A stretch of DNA of 64,000 bases from Agrocybe praecox (lineage: Eukaryota > Basidiomycota > Agaricomycetes > Agaricales > Agrocybaceae): contig OZ024843.1 in the NCBI GenBank assembly GCA_964017145.1, positions 2,099,001 through 2,163,000 of the forward strand. The letters run 5' to 3'. Position 1 is the first letter of the stretch. Every line of letters starts with the position of its first letter. Positions 50,375 through 63,736 of this stretch are shown here, in pieces. The position numbers and the translations under genes were made by a program. The notes under the pieces are model-generated. The model did not search any database, was not told where the DNA came from, and saw only the letters and a program-made list of their open reading frames with translations.

Positions 50375-51095
50375 TTAATCATCGGATTGTACGATAGAGT
50401 ACACAGGTGCGTCCAGTTTGGAAGCCGCTTTCAAGAACATGAGTTCGATGATGAAAAGATATTCGAGGGTCTTTCCTCCTTGCTTGGCTACTAATTCGCC
50501 CGCAGTCTTCGCAGATCCGCCTGTCAACAGTATTCAGAGCAAGGCCAATACAATTGCTGCTTTGGGTAATCTTACCGGTAGCAATCAGGTCATCTATGAT
50601 AACCACAGTCTGGCCTGGTTTGATAGCGTCGGCTTGCATTTCGAAAGAGTCCTTGAAAAAAAAAGAAATGTGTAAACAAAACGCACACGGGAACAAGAAA
50701 AAATCTATTCACCACGCCATATTCCTTCTCATAACTGGCGCTGATGCATTGTCCTGGAAGTTTTCCAGCCTTCCTCACTGGCACGAATGCAGCACCGAGC
50801 CTCAAAGCAATGATCGGACCAAGTAGGAATCCTCTGGCATCCAACCCAACAATCACGTCGACCTTTTTACTCGGGGACAATCCAATGGTATGAGAGGTTA
50901 TATGTTGGGTTAAATGAGTGATAAGGGTTTCGAAAACGAAGGGGTCGCGCAAGATGGGGAAAATATCAAGGAAGACGATTCCCTGATAGAAAACTGGAGA
51001 TTAGGACATGATGGACGATTTGAGGAGACACGTACTTTCTTAGGAAAATCTGGGTGAGCTGTAAGACGGCTCTTGATTAGTTGGATGTCGGCCAT
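50375..51095 (-). CDS. APT1: Adenine phosphoribosyltransferase
   Basis: About 185 residues in three or four exons. N-terminus ADIQLIKSRLTAHPDFPKKG and IVFLDIFPIL. The middle carries the adenine-site loop and VDVIVGLDARGFLLGPIIAL, RLGAAFVPVRKAGKLPG, and the PRPP-binding motif TVVIIDDLIATGGSA, followed by AGELVAKQGGKTLEYLFIIE. All hallmark residues are present. The enzyme makes AMP from adenine and PRPP in the purine salvage pathway, in the cytosol. It is convergent with the EDEM gene with only 23 bases between stop codons, so the two messenger RNAs very probably overlap at their 3' ends. Confidence 0.93.
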
Positions 51096-51342
51096 AGCAA
51101 TTAGTCTGGAGGTGATAGTATGTATGTAAAGATAATCCTTCAGTAGATTTTTTAGAGATCAAAATTTTGAAATAGCGCTCGGCCAAATATAGAATATGAT
51201 CGACAGGACGGTATATTAATTTGCATTCAAGCTGGTAACTCAAGCAGAGATAAAAAATACATATGCCCATAATATTGCATATATTGGTGTGTGTGTGATG
51301 CATAACAAGAGAGCATGTAAAAGACCGACTACGACAAATGAC
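51096..51342. other. APT1 upstream / RPS1 3' flank
   Basis: 247 bp spacer between two minus-strand genes, AT-rich. Includes a short (GT)n-like stretch near 51290. No coding signal. Confidence 0.3.
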
Positions 51343-52329
51343 CTACACAGACTCAAGGATCTCAGGTTCCTTAAACTCCTTGGCAACCTTAGTACCTGTC
51401 TCCTAAATAAACGTGTTAGAGAAAATATGAGGCAATGAAACAAGAAACATACATCTGTTGATTCCCCGTGGAGCTCAAGCAGCTTCGACATATCGAATTT
51501 GGGTGCCTTCAGGATCTTAGCCTTGCGGACGTAGACGTTCTGGAGGGGGTAGATGCTGCGGGAAGCCTTCTCAATTTCACGTCCAATAGCCTCGGGCAGG
51601 AATTTTTGAACGAGCTCCTTCAAGTCGCAGGTGGTAGCCTCACGGGTCATGATCTCGAACATCTTCTTCCTGATCTCGCGGATCTGACTCGACTGAGCGT
51701 AGGTGGTCTTGCGGACCTGTGATGGTCTTCGCTTGGTGAAACCGATAGCGAACAGGCGGAGGAGGTAGCCGTCGGTGGTTTTGACATCAACATGGGCTTC
51801 AATGAGGGTTTGCCACTTGCGGACGAGGGAGCGAAGCTTGTCGGAAGTGAAGTCCATTCCGTGGAAGTTGGTCAAGCAGTTCTTGCCCTGAACTTCATCA
51901 ACGCGCAGCTTGATCTTGCGGAAGGATTGTTCTTCTTCCTTGTTAAGGTCGGCAAGGGAAAGTTCGATAATACGACCTTTTAACGAGTCGTTGGCGTTTT
52001 CTGCACAAATCAATGAGAAGCTGAAAGATGCTTTCTAGACAATTCTGGCGTACTCAGTCCCTGCGACCTGTTGGTGAAAGTTTTGCCGACATTTCGGACG
52101 TCGAAGATTGAGGGGGCCTTGATGTCGTACCAGTCTGCAATAAAAGTGGTTTAAGCACTCATTTGACGCCGATTTATCAACTGATTCCGTACCCTTGCGA
52201 GAGAAGGGGTCGACGACCTTTTTCTTGATACCCTTCTTGCCCTTCGATAGGCGCTTGTTCTGATAAACGATATTCAGCACATCGTACTGGTTGCTGGAGA
52301 CCCCGCCGACGAACCTTTCCTACAGCCAT
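51343..52329 (-). CDS. RPS1: 40S ribosomal protein S1 (S3Ae/eS1)
   Basis: About 255 residues over five exons. It begins [15 protein letters not shown], where the first intron falls after AVGK and uses a GTTCGT donor. Next come [92 protein letters not shown] and [20 protein letters not shown]. The end is [12 protein letters not shown]. Every block matches eukaryotic eS1. It is a structural small-subunit protein near the mRNA exit. Several exons are highly biased in codon use, as expected of a strongly expressed gene. It is divergent from ATG10. Confidence 0.95.
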
Positions 52330-52453
52330 GCTTGATGAGTACCGACGGCCTGAACGTACGGAATGGCTGTGGCAAGTTTTGGAAGTTTGGCAATGTTATT
52401 CTTGTGGCTTGAAACCTTAATTTTTCAACTGGATCACACAGCTTTCCCAGGCC

Positions 52454-53100
52454 ATGTCACAGTCACGCTCGTCGATGTTTACTCGAGCACAATTCGAGCC
52501 GGCGTGCAAGGCCTTTGCTCAGCGTCAACCGCAGTGGACATGGGTAGATGGTCACCACTCTGGATATGGTTTTCTTACTCGAACAACGACACACATTTTT
52601 CGGAAGTCATCTCTTGAACAGTCTTGGGGCGAAATAGGGGAGGAATTGTGGGAGGAAAATGATCCTGCGACGGGGGAAACAGCAAGTCCAGCTCTGACAG
52701 TCCAAGAGTACATTGTGTATTCTGCATCTTTTAGTGTGCCTGTGTTTTATTTCACTATTCACGACACAAGTGTGTTGCTTCTACCGGAGATCTACGTGAC
52801 TACTTATTATTTTCAGACGGCACTGCCTTGATGCTTGATGAACTATTGCGAACAACATTCTTCAAATATGCCGTGCCCGAGGGATCGGAAGCGACGAGCT
52901 TTGGACTGACGGATGCTTCTAGTTCGTTTCCTTTGCTCTCGCAGGGGGAACATCCGACGCTCGGAACTGCGTGCTGGTACCTGCATCCGTGTCAAAGCGA
53001 GGCTGCTGTGGAGGAGTTCATGAGAGAAGAAGAATTTGGCGACGATGTGAGGTGGTTTGAGCTATGGATGATGATTGTCGGGGGAGCCGTTCGCCTGTAG
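52454..53100 (+). CDS. ATG10: ATG10-like E2 enzyme for autophagy conjugation
   Basis: Two exons give about 200 residues. Early segment MFTRAQFEPACKAFAQRQPQ and WTWVDGHHSGYGFLTRT; then ALTVQEYIVYSASFSVPVFYF, the linking intron (about 47 nt) and ALMLDELLRTTFF. The diagnostic active-site region is SQGEHPTLGTACWYLHPCQSE: HP.LGT..W.LHPC is the Autophagy_act_C motif, whose Cys forms the thioester with Atg12. The family enzyme transfers Atg12 onto Atg5 downstream of Atg7 and is essential for phagophore expansion. The end WMMIVGGAVRL matches the C-terminal part of the fold. Overall similarity away from the motif is modest, as usual for Atg10. It lies 211 bp upstream of the thiolase gene in the same direction. 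Confidence 0.85.
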
Positions 53101-53311
53101 GGATCAGTAGCGGCCGTAGCGGGCGGAGTAGTAGCCTTAGTAATGTAGCCGGAGAATAAACATATGCAAGTCGGATCTTTACATTTAAAGCAGTTCGCTC
53201 GTTCGCCGCCAGACAGCCACGACCGACAGAGGTCGTGCGACTTGGACTTTTCCGCAATTTCTCGTATCATATCATTTATTTTTCCGTAGCCGCAATCCTT
53301 TATAAGCCGCA

Positions 53312-54803
<1,492 letters not shown>

Positions 54804-55168
54804 TATAATACCCATGTGCTTACTGTAGACAGTCTTCAATCTAAAGGAATGTAATACCACAACAAACGCTTGGACTGCGCCTCGACGACAACGTGAGAGC
54901 ATGAGGTCTTCATTTGGCATCCTCCAAAGTTTTGTGCGCCCTGAAGTTGACATGTTTCTCATAGTATGTATGTCCATCTCTTTAGTTATACAACGGATGG
55001 ATTAAAGTTTCCCCATATGTTCCCGACAGTCCTATCTTTGGCCCTTATCCATTGGTAATTTCTGGAGTGGCCCCGTGTGCGATAAGACTATTATAATAAG
55101 TGTTTAAAGGTTCAACGTGAGCTTCTCTTGAGATCGAAATATCTTTCCCTCGTCTCACCTTCTCAGAG
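54804..55168 (+). other. Spacer with DAL5-type transporter promoter
   Basis: 365 bp. AT-rich 3' flank of the thiolase gene, then the upstream region of the transporter gene. No TATA box or repeat was recognised. Confidence 0.35.
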
Positions 55169-57630
55169 ATGATTGCCAACATTCACGAGGAGGAAATCAA
55201 AGAAGAAGAGAAGAAGTCTCACTCCGGAGAAGAGAGTCTTGACGAGAAATCCTCTATCGATCTCGGCAATGGTGATGAAGCTCTGCGTCTCATTGGTGCG
55301 GAAAGGACAGCCCAGTTCTCTGACGAATACAACGAGAAGTTGAAGAGAAAGCTTGTACGTTGTTTAACTCTCGTGTCTCTTTGATTTACATGGCTGATCG
55401 TTATACTTCAGGATTTGTTAATCCCTCCGTTATGTGCAGCTGTCTACTTCACTCAGTTTTTGTGAGTAGCTATGCCACGGCTATCTACGCTTTAGACATA
55501 ATGTACACCATTCAGGGATAAGACCTCGCTTAATTATGCCAGTATCATGGGTCTTCCTATAACTGGGCAGGTATGAAATTAATATACTCTGATGATTCAA
55601 GCAGGAGAAGCTTATTGTTCCGCACCTGATAGCGCTACAATTTGGTTTCTCTGGCCTTTTATCTCGGTTGGTCATGATTTGTGACATCTTTATCGAGCTC
55701 TTCTAAACGTTCTTTTGGATTATCTCTCAGGATTTTTGGTCTGGGAGTTTCCTACTGTTTATATCTCCCAGAAAACACGACTGGCTAAATACCTAGGTAC
55801 GCCTTGACATATTTTCTCTTTAGATTGTATACCTAACCAAAGTCAGGCATAAACATAATTGTTTGGGGTGTCGTGCTCATGCTGCACTCGGTCGGAACAT
55901 CATTTGGAGCATTTTTTGCCCTTCGATTTATTCTGGGTAAGGGTTATTGGCACCAACGTTCTCGGATGAGCCTCGTTAATGTGTCTTTTCAAGGAATGTG
56001 CGAATCATGTGTTGCTCCGAGTCTCATTTTGATCATATCTATGTTTTACAAGAAGAATGAACAGGTATTTCCGACGTCAATTCTAAGAGCGCTAAACCAT
56101 AGACTCATTTCGATACGTATAGTCTAGACGTATCTCGTGGTTTTACGTGATGGTATGGCTTTTACATTTATATCATCCGTCATCCATCGCCCGGGCTTAC
56201 CATGTGTTCGAAAGAACGGCATAACACAAATCTTTGGCGGTTTTGTAGCATATGTGAGCATAAGTTATGTACTTCATAACCTACGGTGCTGATGCGGCAG
56301 TTGCGCTCAGGGCATCTCGTTCGACGATGGAAAGCGGCTGGCTCCATACAAGATCATCTACATTCTTCTCGGTGGATTGGCTATCGTTGTTGGAGTATGC
56401 GTAATCATCTGGCTGCCGGACTCGCCTGTGCATGCGCGCTTCCTCACGAAGGAAGAACGTATAGCTGCCCTGGAGCGAGTACGGGATGATGCAGGAGGGA
56501 CCGAAAACAAGCGCATAAAGAAATATCAAGTTATCGAAGCTATGACGGACGTTAGAACATGGCTGATCGTATTGACGACACTCCTGAGTAAGTTGCCGTT
56601 CGATTTGCGTCTTCTTTTTCTTTATTTCCTGTCTGACATCTACCAGCCAGTGTTCCCAATGGTGCTCTGAGTAACTGTGAGTCAAGTTTTTACTGTCTCA
56701 TGTTATCTTGCTAAAGCCCTTTGGAAATCAGTCAGCAATATAATCATCAGGAACTTAGGTTACACGTAAGTCCTTTTAATCCACTTGCACACTGCATATT
56801 CATCCCTTCCAGGTCGAAGCAAACACTCATCCTATCTACTCCCGGAGGAGCTGTTGCTGCAGCAATGACATTGTATTGTGGTTGGTACTCAGACAAAAAG
56901 GTCTGGTGGTTATCCTTGAAAAGACAAAGCAAGTTCTGATTTCATATGTTTACTAGGGAGAACGTATGCTTCCTATAGTTTTTGCATTGGTACCAACAAT
57001 CGTTGGTTCGGGTGAGTATGTCGTTTTCCGAGAGACGATGACGTCGTTGAATGCTTTGCAGCCATGTTAATTGGCTTAAATCACTCTGCCAACAAGGGAG
57101 TGCTGCTATTCGGTGAGTACCAGCTCCACATACATTTGGGCGTCTATCACTGACTTGTGTTTATTCTAGCGGTATATCTCATCGGGACGTTCGGGAGTGC
57201 ACTTTCTACCGTCTACGCCTATAATGCTAGCAACACCAGTGGTCATACGAAGAAGAGCACAATAAACGCCATGACTCTCGTATCGTTCAGCATTGGTAAT
57301 ATTATTGGAACGGAAATATTCCAGCCCAAAGATGCTCCTGACTACATTCCGGGGAAGATTGCTATCATGGTGCTCTTGACTGTTCAACTCTTCATATCGG
57401 TGCTGTTACGCTGGATTAATATACGCCTCAACGCAAAGAAGCAGGAAAAAATCGCTGAGCTTAAGGCTCGTCGAGGCTGGACTGATGCCGATATCCAGCG
57501 CGAAAGAGAAAGGCACGCTTTTGCTGACCTTACAGACAAAGAGTAAGTCACAAGTATTCTTTCTAGTCATTCGCAGGAAGTCGCTAATACTATCTTTCAC
57601 AGGAACATGTACTTTGTATATACAGCTTGA
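55169..57630 (+). CDS. Major facilitator transporter, DAL5/allantoate-permease type (anion:cation symporter family)
   Basis: A multi-exon gene giving about 500 residues and 12 predicted helices. N-terminal acidic cytosolic part (ANIHEEEIKEEEKKSHSGEE), then LKRKLDLLIPPLCAAVYFTQ and DKTSLNYASIMGLPITGQ, the loop motif region FLVWEFPTVYISQ, and GMCESCVAPSLILIISMFYK, followed by NEQSRRISWFYVMNGITQIFGG, which is the Dal5 pattern. Second half: YILLGGLAIVVGVCVIIWLP and SPVHARFLTKEERIAALERV, then GGAVAAAMTLYCGWYSDKKG. The last part is SGHTKKSTINAMTLVSFSIG, IFQPKDAPDYIPGK and WINIRLNAKKQEKIAELKA. The DKTSLNYAS and NxSGHTKK signatures are typical of ACS family carboxylate/vitamin/ureide transporters. 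The substrate cannot be fixed from sequence. Located in the plasma membrane. The exon joint at about 56127 gives the NEQSRRISWFYVM reading when the acceptor GTATAG is used, which keeps the frame. Confidence 0.85.
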
Positions 57631-57948
57631 GGATATAGTTTTGTAATATGAAATTGTTGGTTGTCTTTACTGTAAACTTATATGTTTTTCGTATACTGTG
57701 AGGGAGATTGGCTGAAGTAGAATTTATCGATGGGACATTGTGCATCCATGGGAGCAATTCTAAGTGTCGTCATCGCGTCATGCTATTGGCCAGCACTCAA
57801 TCTAAGTATTTATATCTATTTTGTACTGCGCAAACAATGTCTATGTATCTACCATTCATAGGTCTTCTCTTGTAACTACCTTCTCCAATTCTGTCTACTA
57901 GTTGCTCGCAAAAACTCCAACAATTAGCAGCAGCTTCAAGGAACCAGC
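57631..57948 (+). other. Spacer before uncharacterised gene
   Basis: 318 bp. A weak AT-rich TATA-like stretch (TATTTATATCTA) occurs at about 57807-57818, roughly 140 bases before the ATG. Otherwise nothing was seen. Confidence 0.3.
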
Positions 57949-60374
57949 ATGAGGGGAAAAGAAAATCTTGAATTCGACATTACCAACGCCAAAGATGGCC
58001 AGCTAACCTCATCTCGTTTATCAAGGATACCCCAGAGGAATGTGAATGGATTTCTGCTCGACTATGTGCAAAATCAACGGCGTTTCCTCAAACAATACTC
58101 CGCGAACGAGATGGACACTGTAACATCGAATCAGCAAGGACAAGAAACATCTGTTGATAAAATGTCAGAAAAATCTAAATCTCAAGCCAACGCAAACGCA
58201 AACGCAAACGCAAACCTCTTCGGGACACCTATTCTCAAAGCAAGGGTTCCCATCAATAACAAGGATGTAGCCCACAAACCACTCAAAACCCCAACCGACC
58301 CTTCCTGTGAGAAGGCCTTGCCTCACGCAGAGGTTAGGAGGGCTTCAAAACCACAAGGGCCTCGAGACACAACTACAGAGCAACGCAAAGTCACTGCTGA
58401 TCGCATTGAAAAAATTAAAAAGGGCGCCAAGAAACGAACTCATAAGGAAAACGCTGATTCAGATAATGAAGAAACCCAACGTGTGTACATTTTTTCGATG
58501 AAGTATAACGAGATCGATTAAGGCTATCGACTTTAGGACTAGAAGAACGCCGAGAAAGAAAAAGGGCGAAGAAAAATATAATACAGCCACCAGAACAAGA
58601 GAAGGCCAAATCTTCGTCCAAACAGAAAAGTAGTTCAAAAAAGGCGCCTACAGGATTTGCTCTCATGCATGGTTTTTGTGCGACCAATGTTGGAAAGAAT
58701 AGACTAACGGTTAGTTCTGATTATGAGGTTGGCAATGGCACCAAAATGGCACAGAAGTTTGACATTTATCTCCAGCTTGATCCTATAAAACGCGACGTTG
58801 GCTTTTTCAAGAAAGGAAAGGCATCTGATGCCGCGACAATCATCGGAAAGAAAGTGAAGGCCGCCGGTCTGTGTCCAACCACAAAATTTATGTTCCATTC
58901 AACTGATATTTTTGCAGAAATTCAATTCTCCGAGACTAAATTCCTGAAAGGAACAAAAGCAAACCGGAAGCCTTCTGATACTTTATCGCAGGCCTCTTCC
59001 GAAGACAGCGACTCTCTGAAACAAGGTTCATCCTTAATCGATCGTACAGGCAAGGAACTCGCCAACCACAAATCCTCGACAATTCTTGCGGGTCCCAGCC
59101 AAGATGCTACTGACAAAGTGGCGCGGGTACGTGCTCCTTACAATCCGGCAGATTCTGTCGTCTGGGACATCGAAAAGGATACAGAACTAAGTTTGCGCCC
59201 TGTTAATTCTGAAGTATTGCAAGGATCAATCACCGTCAAAATGCCTCGTACTCATGAAACGAACCCCATGAATGTTAACGACAAAATGGCTATACATCCT
59301 GCGCTATTGGTTTCATCCCCAAGCATCAAGATACCGCCTGACTCATCAAGGGACAACTCTTCTAGTATCTCTCTGGGACCTTCTCAATCTGCCTCCCAGG
59401 CTGCCCCCGCTGTATTCCTTTCAGCAAAAAAGGCAGCCAGAGCAGACAGTACTTCCAAGTATTTCAACAACCGACAGAAACCTGGGGAGCTGCCGGTCAA
59501 GGAAACTATCATCTTCGCTGAGGAAGAACAAGCGGTCCTCTCATCCTCTCATCCGCATTTGTCTGGATCTCGAGCTGATGTCCCTCAAGAAGTCGGAATT
59601 GCTGAATCTATCCCAGACTCTGTATCTTGGCTAGGAAGTTTATCCATAGATCATGTTGGAAAGGGACTTGTTGCGCTTCAAGATCAAGACGCACATCCGC
59701 GCATTCTGGCTGTCTTGGCTGAGACTGGGGACACTTCGGTCGCTGGGAACTGGCTACTACCGGATGCTTGCAACAGCGATGAACTGGGCAGTCTCTATGA
59801 AGAATTCCACGATCCCTTCTACGAAGTAAGACGTCGTGAGGACTCTGATTATGGCGACTATAATCTTCGAGCTGCGGACGTTACAGATTCTTGGACTCTG
59901 GGACTGGATGATTATAGTGATTTGGAGCTTCCATCTGTGGCATGGTACAACGACGCACAAGCGGGATTTGCTCCTGATTATGACAATGACATGGAATCGA
60001 TATTAAGCTATGACTCCATGGTGTGCGCAGACTATTCTGATATTGGCTTCGTCGATCAGCCCCGCGACCTAGATATCCCTCATGCAGACAATATCTCTGA
60101 AATTTTCTCTGTACAGGGCTTGGATTTTGAATTGCACGAACAAGTTTTTGATTCGGGGCGACATGACTCGGAGTTGGAGTTAGATGTGTCAGACTGCGAG
60201 AAAGAGGAAGAGTGCTGTTACGATGGGGAATTCTGTCAAGGCCGATTACTGTTGTCTCGTTTCAACTCTCCCGCTGGGCATGCACTGGGCATCGATAGGA
60301 TTCGTGATGTAGAAGTGGAAGTCGCAGTCGGATTGAAAACGAAACACTGGCTACCTCAGAGACTCGGGGTCTAG
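57949..60374 (+). CDS. Uncharacterised, probably nuclear, low-complexity protein
   Basis: Three exons: a first exon of about 180 residues, a short middle exon with EERRERKRAKKNIIQPP, and a long last exon of about 530 residues. N-terminus with SRLSRIPQRNVNGFLLDYVQ, an Asn-Ala repeat tract, and basic Lys-rich segments (IEKIKKGAKKRTHKEN) like nuclear-localisation signals. The middle has a conserved-looking block: APTGFALMHGFCATNVGKNR, LTLDPIKRDVGFFKKGKAS and CPTTKFMFHSTDIFAEIQF. After it the protein is Ser/Asp/Glu-rich and disordered, with an acidic tail (SELELDVSDCEKEEECC) and a short ending WLPQRLGV. I do not recognise the family, though the FALMHGFxATNVGKNRLTL...FxKGKAS motif looks lineage-conserved in mushrooms. 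No membrane or signal segment. Confidence 0.7.
58189..58212 (+). repeat. Hexanucleotide repeat (AACGCA)4 coding for Asn-Ala
   Basis: Four perfect tandem copies inside the first exon encode an alternating Asn-Ala tract (NANANANAN). Length variation would stay in frame because the unit is six bases. Confidence 0.9.
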
Positions 60375-61137
60375 CTACTCAAATCAGGGGTTCACTTAGT
60401 ATGCTAAGAGCTCGTAGTAGAAAAGTGTAAAATTCGTTACAACCTCCCGCTTTCGTCGTCATTGGATAATATTAACGTCCATCATTTAGGCATTCTATTC
60501 AGGGCCAAAAACATGAGTCATATTCGTGAGTAACCTTTCTTTCCTCTCGAAGGGACCGCAAACTCATAGCACGGGGTGTACGGCGCATGATCAACTTTCC
60601 AGCATTGCGGGGCACGCTGCAGGCCATTTACAGAACGAAGACTCCGAGTTTCTTATTGTTGTTCAAGATTAGTTTTTGAGTCTGAACCATGGACTACATC
60701 GTTCGTAAATATGCCATATCCCAAAGATCTGTCTATTGTGTGTGGAAACTTCAATGTAAACCTATAAGACGAATGATATTTTGTATAGTATAAGACTGCC
60801 GGTGCCTCCGGAACATATTGAGGTGCTATAGCATCCGAAATTAAGCGCCGGTAGCCTTCAGATTAAATGACAATGAAGCCCACACGAGATTCTTCTCTTA
60901 TGTCACTCACTATACGACGGCTTGGTACCCGTATGCAAAAATTCTCTAATACCTACTTATATACTCGTGATGGACACCAAAGTCTATGGAAATTTGAATT
61001 TTGCCATGTTTGTATCATAATAATAAACAGGCGTAATGGGTGCATTATATTTTATTACTATATAATTAAGCAAACACAATCATACCCCTAAGCCGTAACG
61101 GAGCGAGGCCGCACCTTGTTGCTATTAATTGAAGTAC
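60375..61137. other. Convergent spacer (about 0.76 kb)
   Basis: Between the end of the uncharacterised gene and the end of the seven-helix gene. A short start-exon-like stretch at 60512-60524 (ATGAGTCATATTC followed by GTGAGT) can be spliced to about 29 codons but has no domain. Nothing else was recognised. Confidence 0.35.
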
Positions 61138-62521
61138 CTATTGTTGTGGTGAATCCTCACAGCTCGAATGAATGGTGGTTGCAGCCTGACAGGTAGAGTC
61201 ATGTAATTCATGTAACCCGTGAGGCTGGTCCTCGACCTTGAGGGAACGCATGGAAATAAGTATTCGACATGACTGGTATCAAAGATGTGAGTCAGCTCGA
61301 GATTAACTGGATTAAAATGGACTTACTATCATGGATATCAAAGCGATGGGTGGGCTAGTAAAAACATAATCGTGTTAATTATATTCAGTGTCGTATAAAC
61401 GCAAAGCACTAACACAAAAACGATGAAAGGATTGACAGAATGCGACACAAAAGAGTACGGGATCATAACACTCGGAATTACTGTTACACAAAGAAGACGT
61501 CTAGGTGAACGGTCAAGGTTGGGACATAAGGGTGGAATTTACGCACAAAAGAAAACCGCGAAAACCCAATGACCTCCTCTCACGACTAGTTTAACCACTG
61601 CAGCCCGACCCTCTGCAACATTACGCTTCGAGTACGTTGCAAACCATAGAGTTAGATGTGACATTATCGTCATAACTCTGCGAGTGCGTTAGTATACAAA
61701 ATGATGAGTGAGATTTCAAGTCATCTGAAAATGAAAATGAAGTGTGTACCCAAGGGGACCGGCCTCAACCGGTGTGTGCTTCAGGTCACAATGCCGGGTG
61801 AAAGGATCCTCGTCAAGAATATTCCGGGCAACAAGAGTAAGTGTGATTAAATATGGGATGCTGAGGGGTGTGAGGAGAATAAATATATTCCGATCTTTCA
61901 TATATAATGCGTATACTAAGCGCCCAAAGATAGTAAGCAATGCGTGGTGTAAGAGTTTGACCCAAAAATATGACTCACGCCGTATGACTAGAACGGTGTC
62001 CAAAGCACACTGTAGCGCCATGCAACTAATAGCCAAGAAGCTAAACCACACTTGACAATGCAATTTTGAGACGTGGTCGGGTCCTTGTGGAAGAAGGATG
62101 TGAACAAAACAATAGTGAGCACTATAGCATGATTTCAGTTTTATCAGTATTTTTAGGGACAAACCGCTTACACAAGTGTCGCTAATCCAAAATATCGCGA
62201 CCACAGATATAGTAGCTTCGGTGTAGTGGGCGCTCTGATTGGAATGGCGTGCAGTTATCATCATAGGATATTTACCGCGAGCGTGTCTTAAGATACTCAC
62301 GGCCATATAACCTTGTATTCAGACCTGAATAACCACAGGTAGTCCAAGAAAGCTAACACCAGAGAAAAAACTGCAAATAAAGATGTAAGAGGCCATATAG
62401 CGGACAGCACTGCAATGTCTAAGCGCTCACGAGAAAGGTAACTCCTCTCGTAGAATGATCTTTGGATGTCGCGGTCGCGGAGAAACGTGGCGTCATATTG
62501 TTTTGCTGCCAATACCGACAT
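61138..62521 (-). CDS. Seven-helix membrane protein, DUF6533-type
   Basis: Nine short exons on the minus strand. The reading was obtained by joining donor and acceptor sites in phase: ERSYLSLFSLVLAFLDYLWL and FRSEYKVIWP, then PTTPKLLYLWSRYFGLATLV, LHCQVWFSFLAISCMALQCA, LYALYMKDRNIFILLTPL and IPYLITLTLVARNILDEDP. Further on are VMTIMSHLTLWFATYSKRNV and VVKLVVRGGHWVFAVFF, PSVMIPYSFVSHSVNPFIVF and SCRILISMRSLKVEDQPHG. The tail is Ser/Thr-rich and ends DSPQQ. The pattern Y..L..LVLA.LDY...F..E...IW, a KLLYLWSRYFGL helix, KRN...A...L.V..G.W and a CRILISMR end is that of the large DUF6533 family of GPCR-like proteins in Agaricomycetes, of unknown ligand. Start at the first ATG of the first exon. A possible seven-transmembrane receptor-like role is inference. 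Confidence 0.78.
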
Positions 62522-63292
62522 AATCCCAGCAGAAAATTAAAGAGATAACTTTTGGCTTGAGGCCGAGGTAGAGAGGGGAGAAATGAAGAAATGAAGGATG
62601 TAAACAAAACGGGCTTTATTAAATTATTTATGGTACTTACATCAATCACTTAAGGTTAGTCAGGGTCGTACTATACCGTAGATACCGAAAATGTGACTAC
62701 TCATCAATAAACCTAAATACCCTGTTAGTAGGCGCGCCGGAGAATGTATCCATTTTTAAAGAATCCGAGGCTTGATTGAGAATACTTAGGGACGAAAGGG
62801 TGATACATGGAAATTAGTATGTCGCTGAGCTCAACTTGAAAACTTTTTATTCTGCTTGTTCGAGAGCTAATAGGGCATTTGAATATTATCAGATCGTTCC
62901 TGTTCGGCGAGTGTCACCTTTCTTCTTCAAACGACAGCTGTCGGATATCTCCCTAACTAAAGTTGTTCCGTTGAATAGAGACCTTTACTAGCAGGGTATA
63001 CTGACCCGACAACCTTAAACCACGTTATCTTGGCAAATAAAATTTCGTTCCTTTCCTACATACATACCTAAAAACTCTGTTTCCCCTTGATTATCCCTTG
63101 CTCAACAATGAATTATTAGTCATTGCAGTCTGACATGTGGATGCACAAAGTACACGAGCACTGTGGTCGGCGTAAATGTCGGTTGTCGCTAACCAGATGG
63201 GAGCAGTCAACCGTACTTACAAGGCTTGAGGATGCGGAGAAACGAAGATAACGAAGTTTTGATACAAGGGTTGGTTGCGTTTTGGAAAATGT
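62522..63292. other. Upstream region of the seven-helix gene
   Basis: 771 bp without a recognised gene. AT-rich, short ORFs only, none with domain or codon bias. No TATA box seen close to the minus-strand start. Confidence 0.35.
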
Positions 63293-63736
63293 TTAGACTT
63301 TCGTTTCCCCCTTGTGATTCGCGTCTTCGGGTTCACTACTGAATCCGAAGAAACGGTCGTAGAACCACATTTTATAACAACGAGTAATATTCGGGGGCTG
63401 AAGCACTAGAGCCTTATCAGTAGCATCAGAGAAGGGGTTATATACCACATACCGAGCCCTGACGCCGACTCCCGACTCCAATAATGGTATGAGGATTCGG
63501 ACGGCAACCTCCGAAAATTCCAAGTAAAGGGCCCGACAAATGATGGTTTGGAGCTGTGCTTTTTATCCAAACAATACATCCACGTCGCTGATAGTAGAAA
63601 GCTTATAGTTGGACAGAACTGATATCGGATCGCGACCAAGACATTCAGGGATGACCACAGCATGAGGAAAGTCGTGGACTATAACCATACTGTTTGATAA
63701 CTCTCTTGAAATCTTCAAGGAATATTGTATATCAGT
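63293..63736 (-). pseudogene. Possible decayed coding fragment (two open stretches, one in-frame stop)
   Basis: On the minus strand one frame is open from about 63736 to 63293 except for a single TAA at 63563-63565. The 5' half reads MVIVHDFPHAVVIPECLG and SNYKLSTISDVDVLF. The 3' half reads ALYLEFSEVAVRILIPLL and PFSDATDKALVLQPPN, then CYKMWFYDRFFGFSSEPED. The composition looks coding rather than random and both halves share a frame. The distance around the stop (24 nt between a GT and an AG) is too short for a normal intron. No family is recognised. It may instead be chance openness; confidence is low. Confidence 0.25.

Noticed and set aside
60512..60680. Possible micro-protein gene starting ATGAGTCATATTC with an intron.
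   Set aside because: The spliced product is about 29 residues without any recognisable feature; chance is likelier.
60781..60860. Short block resembling part of a 5S rRNA (GCATCCGAAATTAAGCGCCGGTAG).
   Set aside because: Only a few bases agree with the 5S consensus and the rest of the gene is absent.
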